Assembly (NCBI GenBank): GCA_944323785.1 | Contig: CALUTU010000004.1 | Location: 1 to 64,000 of the forward strand | Reading direction: 5' to 3' | Source: an uncultured Bacteroidales bacterium | GTDB lineage: Bacteria; Bacteroidota; Bacteroidia; Bacteroidales; UBA932 | Length of the DNA: 64,000 nucleotides | In this document: positions 8,939 through 17,798 of the stretch, one piece after another | How the letters are laid out: the number at the start of each line of letters is the position of its first letter | Numbering within the stretch: position 1 is the stretch's first letter | Translations under genes and position numbers: made by a program | The notes under the pieces: model-generated | What the model was told of the DNA's origin: nothing | The model's database searches: none | What the model saw: the letters and a program-made list of their open reading frames with translations, nothing else

Positions 8939-8949
8939 AGGCAGGTGTT

Positions 8950-9987
8950 TTACAATGGAATACGCATATAAGTCCGGTATTCTTCCCCATTGAGGCCGTA
9001 TTCAAACCGGTACTCTCCCGGATACAGCATTTCCAGACGGCGGGACAAGTTGGAGAGTCCTATGCCGGAGCCGCTGCGGTCGGTGCCGCCGGATTTGGGG
9101 AAGTAGCTGTTGCGGGTCTCGCAGACTACGGCTCCGTCTTCCAGAGCGATGCGGATGCTTACGTAGGAGGGTCTGTCATTGCTGACTCCGTGCTTGAAGG
9201 CATTCTCCACCAGGGCTATGAACATCAGCGGGGCAGTCATCACTCCTGACCGCTCCGGAAGCGACACGTCCACTTTCACATGGCGGGGCAGGCGGAGACG
9301 CATCAGGTCCACGTACTCCTGAATAAAATGCACTTCGTCGTCCAGCGGCACGGACTGTCTGTCGCTTCCGTAAAGCACATAGCGCAGCAGATGGCTCAGG
9401 TCGTGTACGGCGGCCTGGGCGCGGACGGTGTCAATCTGGATGAGAGAGTAGATGTTGTTCAGGGTATTGAAGAGAAAATGCGGGTTGATCTGGCTTCTGA
9501 GGTTCTGCAGTTCGGCTTCGGAACGGCGGTGCTCCAGCTCCTTTCTGGCAGCCTCGGCTCTGTACCAGCCTCCTGTCATCCGAACGGCTACGCTGGCTCC
9601 CACGACCAGAAAGTACATCAGCGCGTTGCGCATGAAGAACATCATGGTGTCCATAATCGGCCTCTCTCTTGGCGGACGGTGTATGTCCGGCGGCAGCACG
9701 TACCTGAAGAGAAGATGCACCGCAATCATCACGGCCGCTACAAGCAGTACATTCACCACGATGAACATGGCCAGGCGGTGTCTGGTAAGCAGCCGGTTGA
9801 TCAGATACAGATAATTGACGTAGAAGATTATCATGAACGACAGCGGTACGGCCAGGAAGCGGATATACTCCGTCCCGGTCATCAGCGGACGGTCCGGCGA
9901 GGTGACGAAAAGGGGCATGACCAGGACGACGGCCCATATCAGGACGTGTATCGGCCAGCCGGCGTATTTGGATTGACTGGATGTCAT
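8950..9987 (-). CDS. LytS/YehU-type sensor histidine kinase
   Basis: 345 residues. Four predicted membrane helices fill ~12-140; a short linker helix (EAARKELEHRRSEAEL) leads to the His_kinase domain with the phospho-acceptor His in QINPHFLFNTLNN (about residue 166), then a HATPase_c domain with the N box ENAFKHGVS (~263) and G box GSGIGLSNL (~306). It autophosphorylates and passes the phosphate to the LytTR regulator encoded 11 bases downstream. It follows the export permease gene by 31 bases but has its own TAnnTTTG element, so it can be read both with and without the export operon. Confidence 0.92.
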   Translation of the reverse strand: MTSSQSKYAGWPIHVLIWAVVLVMPLFVTSPDRPLMTGTEYIRFLAVPLSFMIIFYVNYLYLINRLLTRHRLAMFIVVNVLLVAAVMIAVHLLFRYVLPPDIHRPPRERPIMDTMMFFMRNALMYFLVVGASVAVRMTGGWYRAEAARKELEHRRSEAELQNLRSQINPHFLFNTLNNIYSLIQIDTVRAQAAVHDLSHLLRYVLYGSDRQSVPLDDEVHFIQEYVDLMRLRLPRHVKVDVSLPERSGVMTAPLMFIALVENAFKHGVSNDRPSYVSIRIALEDGAVVCETRNSYFPKSGGTDRSGSGIGLSNLSRRLEMLYPGEYRFEYGLNGEEYRTYMRIPL

Positions 9988-9994
9988 GGCTCTG

Positions 9995-10002
9995 CAAAGT
10001 TA
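9995..10002 (-). promoter_or_regulatory. -7 element before the LytS-type kinase gene
   Basis: Minus-strand TAACTTTG (TAnnTTTG) ending only 7 bases before the ATG at 9987, implying a very short or absent leader. Confidence 0.5.
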
Positions 10003-10018
10003 AGCATTTTTCCCGGGT

Positions 10019-11239
10019 TTATTCGTACCGTATGGCTTCGATAGGATCCAGGCCTGCGGCTTTCCGGGCCGGGTACCAGCCGAAGAAGACTCCCGTAACC
10101 GTACATACGGCGAATGAGAGGATTACGCTCCACGGCTGGATGTATATCGGGTATGAGGCCAGGATATTGACCAGGAAGGCCGCGCCTATTCCCAGCACCA
10201 CCCCTATGAGACCGCCGGTCACGCTTATGAGGATGGACTCGATCAGGAACTGGGCCAGAATATCCCTGCCCTTGGCTCCTATGGACATACGCAGTCCTAT
10301 CTCCCTGGTGCGCTCCGTTACCGACACATACATGATGTTCATGATGCCGATGCCGCCTACCAGCAGGGAGATACCGGCTACTGCGGCCAGCAGGACAGTC
10401 ATCATGTCGGTAGTGGATGTCATCATGGAGGACAGCTCCTGCTGGGAACGTATGGAGAAGTCGTCCTCATCGCCCGGTCTCAGCCGGTGGTTGTCCCGGA
10501 GTATCGAGGTTATCTCCTCTATCGCCTGCTCCGTATAGTCCTCAGCCAGAGCCGAGCAGACTATCTCCTGAAGGTGTGTTATGGCCAGGATACGCTTCTG
10601 AACTGTAGTATAGGGGGCGATTATCAGGTCGTCCTGATCCATGCCCATGCTGTTGTAACCCTTGCTCTCCAGCACTCCGACTATGCGCAGGGGTATGGAG
10701 CCGAAACGGATGACCTTTCCTATGGGATTCTGTCCGTCGGGGAACAGTTCGTCTACCACGGACTTTCCCACCAGGCAGACTTTGGCGGCGGTCTGTATGT
10801 CCCTGTCGGAGAACACGTCTCCGTCCTCTACCTTGTAGCGTCTGATCTCCAGATAGTCCCGGTTGACTCCGTAGACCGTAGTCGGAGTATTGTTGGCTCC
10901 GTAGATGGCCTGGCCGGAACTGTTGACCGCCGGGGACACATAGGTTACGAAGCCGGCCTGACTGCCGATGTCCTCCAGATCCTCTATCTTGAGCGTTTCC
11001 ATGTCATCGGCGCTTAGTCTGACTCCGCCCCTGCGCTCTCCTCCGGGATGAATCATTATCATATTGGAGCCCATCTCGCTGATCTGGGCCTGGATACTTC
11101 TTTTCGAACCCTGACCGATGGCGAGCATGGTGATGACGGCGGCTACTCCGATGATGATGCCCAGCATGGTCAGAAAGCCTCTGAATTTGTTGTTGCCCAG
11201 GGCTTTCAAGGCTATTTTAAACAGATTGGTCAGATTCAT
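10019..11239 (-). CDS. MacB-type ABC transporter permease
   Basis: 406 residues with the MacB/FtsX layout: a helix near residues 17-40 (GFLTMLGIIIGVAAVITM), a large periplasmic MacB_PCD domain (~45-270), then three helices in the C-terminal FtsX domain (around MMTVLLAAVAGISLLVGGIGIMNIM, LGIGAAFLVNIL and WSVILSFAVCTVTGVFFGW). MacB-type permeases work with a HlyD-type adaptor and TolC to expel toxins, drugs or peptides from the periplasm. Here the ATPase is a separate gene 2 bases upstream, unlike E. coli MacB where it is fused. Substrate unknown. Confidence 0.93.
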   Translation of the reverse strand: MNLTNLFKIALKALGNNKFRGFLTMLGIIIGVAAVITMLAIGQGSKRSIQAQISEMGSNMIMIHPGGERRGGVRLSADDMETLKIEDLEDIGSQAGFVTYVSPAVNSSGQAIYGANNTPTTVYGVNRDYLEIRRYKVEDGDVFSDRDIQTAAKVCLVGKSVVDELFPDGQNPIGKVIRFGSIPLRIVGVLESKGYNSMGMDQDDLIIAPYTTVQKRILAITHLQEIVCSALAEDYTEQAIEEITSILRDNHRLRPGDEDDFSIRSQQELSSMMTSTTDMMTVLLAAVAGISLLVGGIGIMNIMYVSVTERTREIGLRMSIGAKGRDILAQFLIESILISVTGGLIGVVLGIGAAFLVNILASYPIYIQPWSVILSFAVCTVTGVFFGWYPARKAAGLDPIEAIRYE

Positions 11240-11241
11240 GG

Positions 11242-11982
11242 TCAGTCCTCCTCCACCGGAAGAGACGCCAGTGTGCGCGCCGCATCCAGTATATCATGAT
11301 TGCGGACATCTCCGGTTACTCGGCCGTCCCTGAGAGTGATGTTGCAGCTGCTGTAGCGGGCAATGTCCGGGTTGTGTGTTACAAATATGATGGTACGGCC
11401 CTGGGCATGAAGCTGCTGGAAGAGCACCAGCACCTCATAGCTGGTACGCGTGTCCAGATTGCCGGTGGCCTCGTCGGCCAGGATGACTGCCGGGTCGTTG
11501 ACCAGGGCCCGGGCTATGGCCACTCTCTGCATCTGGCCTCCGGACATCTGGTTGCTCTTGTGCATGAGCCGGTCTCCCAGCCCTACGGCCTCCAGGGCAG
11601 CCACTGCCTTCTCCCTGCGCTGACGTGCCGAGCATGATGGGTTGTACATCAGCGGCAGCTCCACATTTTCCACGGCGGTGGTCTTGGGCAACAGGTTGTA
11701 GCTCTGGAACACGAAGCCTATCTTGCGGTTGCGGAGAGTGGCCCGCCGGTTCTTGTCCATGGTACGTACCGGTACACCGTCCAGATAATAGTCCCCGGAG
11801 GTGGGAGTGTCCAGACATCCCAGAATGTTGAGCAGGGTGGATTTGCCCGAGCCCGAGGACCCCATGACCGTGACAAATTCTCCCTCGGTGATGGTAAACG
11901 TTACTCCGCGCAGGGCATGGACGGTCTCGTCGCCTACGGTGAAGTCCCGTCTGATATCCTCCAGTCTGATAATCTCTTTCAT
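11242..11982 (-). CDS. MacB-type ABC transporter ATPase
   Basis: 246-residue ATP-binding subunit. Walker [10 protein letters not shown] (~43), Q-loop [10 protein letters not shown], signature [15 protein letters not shown] (Met in place of the usual Leu), Walker [13 protein letters not shown] and the switch His in FVTHNPD are all present. It belongs to the LolD/MacB branch that powers permeases with large periplasmic domains. It sits between the HlyD adaptor (10 bases upstream) and the permease (2 bases downstream) of one operon. A C-terminal extension of ~25 residues follows the switch region. Confidence 0.95.
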   Translation of the reverse strand: MKEIIRLEDIRRDFTVGDETVHALRGVTFTITEGEFVTVMGSSGSGKSTLLNILGCLDTPTSGDYYLDGVPVRTMDKNRRATLRNRKIGFVFQSYNLLPKTTAVENVELPLMYNPSCSARQRREKAVAALEAVGLGDRLMHKSNQMSGGQMQRVAIARALVNDPAVILADEATGNLDTRTSYEVLVLFQQLHAQGRTIIFVTHNPDIARYSSCNITLRDGRVTGDVRNHDILDAARTLASLPVEED

Positions 11983-11992
11983 AGCCGTGCTG

Positions 11993-13186
11993 TTATCTTG
12001 GAGGACCGGGCATGAACGGGCTGCGCTCCTGCGCTCCGGGAGATTTCATGACATCTGCCGGAACTGCCATTTTCAGACCGAGCACTACCTGTTCCCCCTC
12101 GTGCAGGCCGGAGAGGATTTCGGTCATGTCTCCGTCCGAGGCTCCGGTAGAGACTGCCGTCGGGCGTAAAGTCTGCCCGTCCAGTACCCAGACCGCCCCG
12201 GATGCGGGTGCACCGGCCGGAACTCCAGAAATACTTAAACCCAATTTAGAAATGAGTCCCGGATCCGGTGCAAACCGCAGAGCCTTGGACGGAACTGCAC
12301 ACACGTTCTGTCTGTCCAGAGTATATATTGTCACATTGGCCGTGAGACCGGGCTTCAGTTTCAGCTCCGGATTGGCAGCCGAGATGACTACCTCGTAGGT
12401 CACTACACTTGACTCAGTCGTGGCTTCCAGACGTACCTGCCTGACATTTCCGGTGAAAATGTCGTCAGGATAGGCATCTACTGTAAACTCCACTCTCTGT
12501 CCCTCCGCCACATAGCCTATGTCCGCCTCGTCCACGTCGGCCACCACCTGCATGTCCCTGAGGTCGTTGGCGATGGTGAACAGGGTAGGTGTCTCGAAGC
12601 CTGCGGCCACTGTCTGCCCCTCCTCGACAGCGCGGCTGATGACCACTCCGTCTATGGGCGATGTGATGGTGGCGTAGCCCAGATTGCGGCGGACACCCGT
12701 GATGGATGCCTGATTCTGCTCGTAGGCGTTCCTGGCCGTCTCGTACAGGTATTTGGCCTCGTCATACTCGGCGTCGCTCACCAGCTCTTTCTCGTACAGT
12801 TTTTTAGTACGCAGGTATTCCTTTTCCCTGTATTCGTATTCGGTCTTGCTGCTGGACAGCTGGGCCTCGGCCTGCTCCAGTTCCGACTCAAGCGTCACCT
12901 TGTCCATCTCCGCTATCAGCTGGCCGGCTTTTACATGGTCATTGTAGTCTACATAGAGCTTGTCTATGATGCCCGAGACCTGAGTTCCGACCTCTACCAG
13001 CGTGACCGGCTCCACTGTCCCGGTGGCCGTTACCGAGTTGTGTATGTCCACTCTGGCCACCGATGCGGTCTCAAGCGATATGTCGCCCTTTCCCTTAGGA
13101 CCTGACAGTATCCATATCCCCACGGCGGAGGCCACCATGATGCACGCCGCCAGAATGATTATACCGTTTCTGATACCTTTTTTCAT
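11993..13186 (-). CDS. HlyD/MacA-type membrane fusion protein
   Basis: 397 residues anchored by an N-terminal helix (GIIILAACIMVASAVGIWIL). Biotinyl-lipoyl-like hammerhead halves (VEVGTQVSGIIDKLYVDYNDHVKAGQLIAEMD and TITSPIDGVVISR) flank a coiled-coil hairpin (~95-160), followed by beta-barrel and membrane-proximal domains (VEFTVDAYPDDIF, LKPGLTANVTIYT). This is the MacA layout: a periplasmic adaptor joining the MacB-type permease to the outer-membrane channel. It lies 10 bases from both TolC-type and ATPase genes, so this is one four-gene export operon. Confidence 0.94.
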   Translation of the reverse strand: MKKGIRNGIIILAACIMVASAVGIWILSGPKGKGDISLETASVARVDIHNSVTATGTVEPVTLVEVGTQVSGIIDKLYVDYNDHVKAGQLIAEMDKVTLESELEQAEAQLSSSKTEYEYREKEYLRTKKLYEKELVSDAEYDEAKYLYETARNAYEQNQASITGVRRNLGYATITSPIDGVVISRAVEEGQTVAAGFETPTLFTIANDLRDMQVVADVDEADIGYVAEGQRVEFTVDAYPDDIFTGNVRQVRLEATTESSVVTYEVVISAANPELKLKPGLTANVTIYTLDRQNVCAVPSKALRFAPDPGLISKLGLSISGVPAGAPASGAVWVLDGQTLRPTAVSTGASDGDMTEILSGLHEGEQVVLGLKMAVPADVMKSPGAQERSPFMPGPPR

Positions 13187-13196
13187 ATATTCTCTT

Positions 13197-14543
13197 TTAA
13201 TATTCTCCCTGAATTTCCTTGCCTTGATAGATGTTGAGCAGCTCCATGTTGAGCAGGGTCATGTATTTGGCCTGCAGGGCTTCCTGTTCCGCGACAGTGA
13301 GTTCGTTCTGAGCCGTGATAAGCTCCACGGTATTCTTCACCCCGAGCGAGAACTGCTCATAGGTCAGCTCATAGCTTTCCCTGGCGTATTCCTGCTGCTT
13401 GAGGGCGGCGGTGTAGCGGGCCTGGTACGAGACGGCGTTGAGGTAGGCCGACTCCACTTCCTGCAGCAGCTGTTTTTCGATATTCAACTGCTCCAGACGG
13501 CTGTTCTCCGCCTCCAGTCTGGCCTTGTTGACGGCCGTGCGGGTCTGTCTGTTGGAGTAGATGGGGATGCTCAGGGACAGACCTATATTCTCGTTGAAGT
13601 TGTTCCAGTACTGGTTGCCGGAATGATAGCCGGGAGTAGAACCCGTGGCTGTACCCGCACCGGTGGCCGACATAAAGGCCGTCCCCACACCTGCCGAAAG
13701 TGAAAGGGTGGGGAAGAATCCTGACCGGGCCTGTTTAATACCCAGCTCCGCGGCCTTGACGGACAGTCTGCCACGCTCAACCTCAGGCATGGCACTCAGG
13801 GCCGCTGCATACACATCGGTTTTAGACGGCAATACCGACATGACCTGCACGTCGCTCACCTCGGGCCCGGCAAGATTCATTTCTTCCATGATATCCAGTT
13901 CCAGAAGCTGTTTCAGCTGGAGCCGGTAATTGTCCAGGGATGTCTGCGCCGAGACCACCTGGTATTCGTCACTCATCCACTGGCTCTCCAGCTGTGCAAA
14001 GTCCACCTTGCTGATGGAGCCGGCCTTCCACATCTCCTCGGCCCTGTCCCTCTGGGCCTTCGAGGCGTCCGCAGTGCTTCTGGCCACAGTTACGGACTCA
14101 TCGGCATACAGGCACTGCATGTATGCCTCGATTATCGCTGTCCGGATGTCGTTGGCGGTCTCCTCGATACTGAGCAGGTCTATCTCGTTCTGTACCTTGC
14201 CCTGCTTGACAGCCGTTGCAAGCGAACCTCCCTGGAAGAGGCTCATGCGGGCGTTCAGGTTGTATGAGCCGGTGTACATATTGTTGTCCGACACATCATT
14301 GGAGGGATAATTGGACAGACTCTGGGAAGTCGAGGCGGAAAGGGAAGGCAGTATGGCGGCCTTGGCCTGCCGGGTGTCCTCCATCCCGGAAAGATATTCG
14401 TTGCGGCTCTGACGGAGCTGGATGTTGTTCTCCATAGCATAGTCGATGCAGTCCTTAAGAGACCATACCCTGACTGTGTCCCCGTTCTGGCCGATGGCGG
14501 TGACAGGTACACACAGGAGCAGTATCCACAGCAGCTTTCTCAT
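13197..14543 (-). CDS. TolC-type outer-membrane channel (MacAB operon)
   Basis: 448-residue outer membrane efflux protein with a signal peptide (MRKLLWILLLCVPVTAIGQ). Two OEP repeats are seen (DCIDYAMENNIQLRQSRNEYL near the start; LSIPIYSNRQTRTAVNKARLEAE in the second half), with long alpha-helical stretches of TolC type. An upstream TTG at 14564 was rejected because the -7 element covers it; the ATG at 14543 also gives the better signal peptide. First gene of the operon TolC-HlyD-ATPase-permease, with the LytS/LytTR pair behind. Confidence 0.93.
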   Translation of the reverse strand: MRKLLWILLLCVPVTAIGQNGDTVRVWSLKDCIDYAMENNIQLRQSRNEYLSGMEDTRQAKAAILPSLSASTSQSLSNYPSNDVSDNNMYTGSYNLNARMSLFQGGSLATAVKQGKVQNEIDLLSIEETANDIRTAIIEAYMQCLYADESVTVARSTADASKAQRDRAEEMWKAGSISKVDFAQLESQWMSDEYQVVSAQTSLDNYRLQLKQLLELDIMEEMNLAGPEVSDVQVMSVLPSKTDVYAAALSAMPEVERGRLSVKAAELGIKQARSGFFPTLSLSAGVGTAFMSATGAGTATGSTPGYHSGNQYWNNFNENIGLSLSIPIYSNRQTRTAVNKARLEAENSRLEQLNIEKQLLQEVESAYLNAVSYQARYTAALKQQEYARESYELTYEQFSLGVKNTVELITAQNELTVAEQEALQAKYMTLLNMELLNIYQGKEIQGEY

Positions 14544-14561
14544 GTTGTTCTTTGTTTTTCG

Positions 14562-14569
14562 CAAAGCTA
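14562..14569 (-). promoter_or_regulatory. -7 element of the MacAB-TolC operon
   Basis: Minus-strand TAGCTTTG matches TAnnTTTG and lies 18 bases upstream of the ATG at 14543. Confidence 0.6.
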
Positions 14570-14708
14570 CCGTGAGAGCGGCCCTGCCGCAAATAAACTG
14601 GACGAAACGGGCAATTGTCCCGACGAACTCCTGTGACGAGAAAAGCCGGGCGCGGGAGGAGGGTGTCCTGTCTGCGGCCGGCCTTGCAGTAATAATATGT
14701 AGATCAGA

Positions 14709-15389
14709 CTAAAGTTCGTTCTTGACGTCGGTGACGATGTTGCCGTCGAAGAGGTTGATGACGCGCTGGGCGTAGCTGGAGTCCTTGATGGAGTGGGTTA
14801 CCATGAGGATGGTGGTGCCTTCGCGGTTGAGTTCGGTGAGCAGGTCCATCACTTCCTTTCCGTTCTTGGAGTCGAGGTTACCGGTGGGCTCGTCGGCGAG
14901 GATGAGCTTGGGGCCTGCGATGACGGCGCGGGCGATGGCGACTCTCTGCTGCTGACCGCCGGAGAGCTGCTGGGGGAAGTGGGAGGCACGGTGGGCGATG
15001 TTCATGCGCTTGAGGATGTCGTTAACCATCTGTTTGCGCTGGGATGCCTTGATCTTCAGGTATATCAGAGGTAGCTCCACGTTCTCGTAGACGTTCAGTT
15101 CGTCGATGAGGTTGAAACTCTGGAAGACGAAGCCGATGTTGCCTTTGCGGTACTGGGTGCGCTCTTTCTCTTTCAGTGAGCCTACTTCCTTGCCCAGGAG
15201 TTCGTAGCGGCCCGAGGTGGGGTTGTCGAGGAGGCCGAGGATGTTGAGGAGGGTGGATTTACCGCAGCCGGAGGGGCCCATGACGGCTACGAATTCGCCC
15301 TGCTTGATGTCGAAGGAGACGTTGTTGAGGGCTACGGTCTCGATTTCTTCGGTGCGGAACACCTTGCTTAAGTTTTCTACGTGTATCAT
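14709..15389 (-). CDS. LolD/MacB-type ABC transporter ATPase
   Basis: 226 residues, the short form typical of LolD-type ATPases. Walker A GPSGCGKST (~39), signature [15 protein letters not shown], Walker B LILADEPTGNLDS and switch His in MVTHSIKD are intact. It is last in the five-gene operon and must power the two large permeases encoded just upstream (37 bases from the nearer). No second ATPase is present, so the complex is probably a permease heterodimer with an ATPase homodimer. Confidence 0.95.
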   Translation of the reverse strand: MIHVENLSKVFRTEEIETVALNNVSFDIKQGEFVAVMGPSGCGKSTLLNILGLLDNPTSGRYELLGKEVGSLKEKERTQYRKGNIGFVFQSFNLIDELNVYENVELPLIYLKIKASQRKQMVNDILKRMNIAHRASHFPQQLSGGQQQRVAIARAVIAGPKLILADEPTGNLDSKNGKEVMDLLTELNREGTTILMVTHSIKDSSYAQRVINLFDGNIVTDVKNEL

Positions 15390-15426
15390 AACGGTTTAAA
15401 TTAATTTATTGTCGTAAGTATGTATG

Positions 15427-17775
15427 TTATTCATTGGAAATGGAGTCAATGGGGTTGCGCAGTGCGGCGCGGCGGCTCTGCAGGGTGACGGTCACGACGG
15501 TGATCAGGCCGATGATGAGCAGGGCCGCGAGGAATATCCATACCGGCACGGGGCTCTGGTAGGGGAAGCCGGATACCCAGCTGCGGATGATGACCACGGC
15601 TACGGGTACGGCCACTATGAAGCAGACGGCGGTGATGATCAGATAGTAGCGGTTGAGCATCGCGAGGATCTCGCCTACCGATGCGCCGTGTACTCTGCGC
15701 AGCGCAATCTCCTTGCGGCGGAACTGGGTCTCGAAGTAGACGAGGCCGAGGATACCGATGACGGATATCAGCAGGGAGATGAGGGCGGCGGTGGTAATCA
15801 GGCGGCCCAGGTTGTCCTCTTTCTGGTAGAGCCGGCCGATGGACTCGTCCATGAAGTACAGGCCCATGGAAGATGTGTCGAAGGTCGGGTCAAGCTCGCC
15901 GCATTTCTCGCGGATGTACTTGAAGGTCTCCTGAACGTTGCCGGGCAGTATCTTGGCGTAGCCTACGGTCAGGGGCCACCAGGGGTCGGAACCGAAGTTG
16001 TAGAGGACGATGGGAGCCACGCTGTACTGCAGGGGCTGGAAGTTGAAGTCCTTGACGATGCCGACTATCTCGGCGGGCATGTCGTCGCCCTGATGTCCGG
16101 AGAACTTGAGACCGATGCGGAGGAAGGGGTACTTGGCCATGAAGGCCTGGTTGACGATGAAGGTGCCGTTGGGGTTGAGGTTGTCCGACTCGGTGAAGTC
16201 CCGGCCTTCGGCTATCTCCATGCCGAAGAAGCTGATGAAGTTGGGATCGACGGGCAGGCAGTCCATCTGGACTCTCTGGCCCTGGTAGTCGCGGCCCCAG
16301 CCCATCTTGCCCTGGGATACCACCTGCCCTCCGGCGAAGGTGACGTCGGTGATGTTGGGGTTCTCGAGGAGTATCTGCCTGAGGGTCTCGCGGCTGTTGC
16401 CTATCCTGCTGCTTACGAAGAACTCCACGGTCTGTTCCCGGTCGAAGCCCATGTCATAGCCCTTCATATACTTGATCTGCACGGTGATGAACAGCGAGCA
16501 GAGTATCAGGATGAAGGAGATGACATACTGGAAGCCTACCAGGACCGAACGCAAGGAACGGCCTTTGGCCGAGAGGGAGAAGGATCCCTTGAGGACCATG
16601 GCGGGGCTGAAGGAGGTGCTGTAACGGGCCGGGAAAATACCTGCGATCAGGGCGGTGATTACGGCCACACCGAGACCGATGAGGATGATGTGCAGATTGT
16701 CAGACACCATCAGAGAGCCTGAGATGTAGTGGGCAAATGAGGATGTGGCTACCAGCGACATCACTCCTATACTCAGTATGAAGGCCAGCAGCACGAGTCC
16801 GAGGGCCCTCCAGAGCTGCGCCCGGATCTGCTGTCCTCGGGTCGAGCCGATGACGCGGCGGGTGTTGATGCTCTTGATGCTGAAAGGCACGGAGGCCATC
16901 GCGAAGTTGACGAAGTTGATGATGGCTATCAGCAGCACGAGTATCGAGACGGTCAGCAGGGTCATCGTGGTGGTGCGGTTGCCCTTGGCCATGTTGTCCC
17001 CATCCACGTCACGGGCATAGTAGGCGTCGTGCAGGTGTGTCAGACGGGCATCCACCTGATCTTTGTATTCGGGACCATACAACTCGACACATAGCGAGTC
17101 AAGTACGGATTGGAGTCCCTCGGATGTCCTCAGCTTCATGTAGCAGGGGAAGCTCCATTCGGAGTAATTGTTGAGGCAATCGTCGCCCATGTTGAGCAGC
17201 AGGCCGTTGTCCATGCTGGAGTTGTCCGGGAAATCCTTGTACACTGCCACTATCCGGTAGGAATAGGCATCGGGTATGTCATTCTGTATATCCTTGCCGA
17301 TGGGGGACTGGTCTCCGAACAGCCTTGCTGCGGTACTCTCGGAAATGACGGCTGTCCACGTGGCGCGGTATCCGGAGGTGTCTCCCTGGGTGAACTCAAA
17401 GGGGAATATCCTCAGTAGATCGAAATCCGTAGAGGCGTATTTTATCTGGATTCCGGGCATCTCCGAGCCGCTTTCCTTGAACCTGCTGCTGTTGTTCTTA
17501 TAGTAATGGTAGCACGATACAGCCTCTGCCTGCGGGATGAAGTCTTTTACGAACTCTATGAAAGGCCGGCAACACTGTACGCCGTACACGCCCGGAGTCG
17601 TAGGATCGGAATACTCCAGCCTTACGATCTTGTCCGCGTCCGGATACCCTAAGTCATACCGGGTATCATACACCACCTGCACCATCAGTATCAGGAAGAC
17701 CGAGAAAGCTAAGGTCAGTCCTATGATATTGAGGACGGTGGAGAAAATCTTGTGTCTGTTGAATCTGAGTCTCAT
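15427..17775 (-). CDS. Large MacB/FtsX-type ABC permease (second of pair)
   Basis: 782 residues, about twice the length of MacB permeases. An N-terminal helix (FSTVLNIIGLTLAFSVFLILMVQVVY) and MacB_PCD domain are followed by an FtsX triple-helix unit (LLTVSILVLLIAIINFVNFAMA onwards), then a second periplasmic domain (~430-660) and a C-terminal FtsX unit (LITTAALISLLISVIGILGLVYF, YYLIITAVCFIVAVPVAVVII). This duplicated layout is common in Bacteroidota. It is a paralogue of the next permease and lies 23 bases from it. Substrate unknown; a lipid, peptide or toxin is plausible. Confidence 0.92.
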   Translation of the reverse strand: MRLRFNRHKIFSTVLNIIGLTLAFSVFLILMVQVVYDTRYDLGYPDADKIVRLEYSDPTTPGVYGVQCCRPFIEFVKDFIPQAEAVSCYHYYKNNSSRFKESGSEMPGIQIKYASTDFDLLRIFPFEFTQGDTSGYRATWTAVISESTAARLFGDQSPIGKDIQNDIPDAYSYRIVAVYKDFPDNSSMDNGLLLNMGDDCLNNYSEWSFPCYMKLRTSEGLQSVLDSLCVELYGPEYKDQVDARLTHLHDAYYARDVDGDNMAKGNRTTTMTLLTVSILVLLIAIINFVNFAMASVPFSIKSINTRRVIGSTRGQQIRAQLWRALGLVLLAFILSIGVMSLVATSSFAHYISGSLMVSDNLHIILIGLGVAVITALIAGIFPARYSTSFSPAMVLKGSFSLSAKGRSLRSVLVGFQYVISFILILCSLFITVQIKYMKGYDMGFDREQTVEFFVSSRIGNSRETLRQILLENPNITDVTFAGGQVVSQGKMGWGRDYQGQRVQMDCLPVDPNFISFFGMEIAEGRDFTESDNLNPNGTFIVNQAFMAKYPFLRIGLKFSGHQGDDMPAEIVGIVKDFNFQPLQYSVAPIVLYNFGSDPWWPLTVGYAKILPGNVQETFKYIREKCGELDPTFDTSSMGLYFMDESIGRLYQKEDNLGRLITTAALISLLISVIGILGLVYFETQFRRKEIALRRVHGASVGEILAMLNRYYLIITAVCFIVAVPVAVVIIRSWVSGFPYQSPVPVWIFLAALLIIGLITVVTVTLQSRRAALRNPIDSISNE

Positions 17776-17798
17776 AATATAAATGGTACAAATATAGT

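Noticed and set aside
15424-16722. Long open frame antisense to the large permease gene
   Set aside because: Composition is an Asp/Glu/His-rich reverse shadow; the opposite strand encodes a clear FtsX/MacB permease with conserved motifs.
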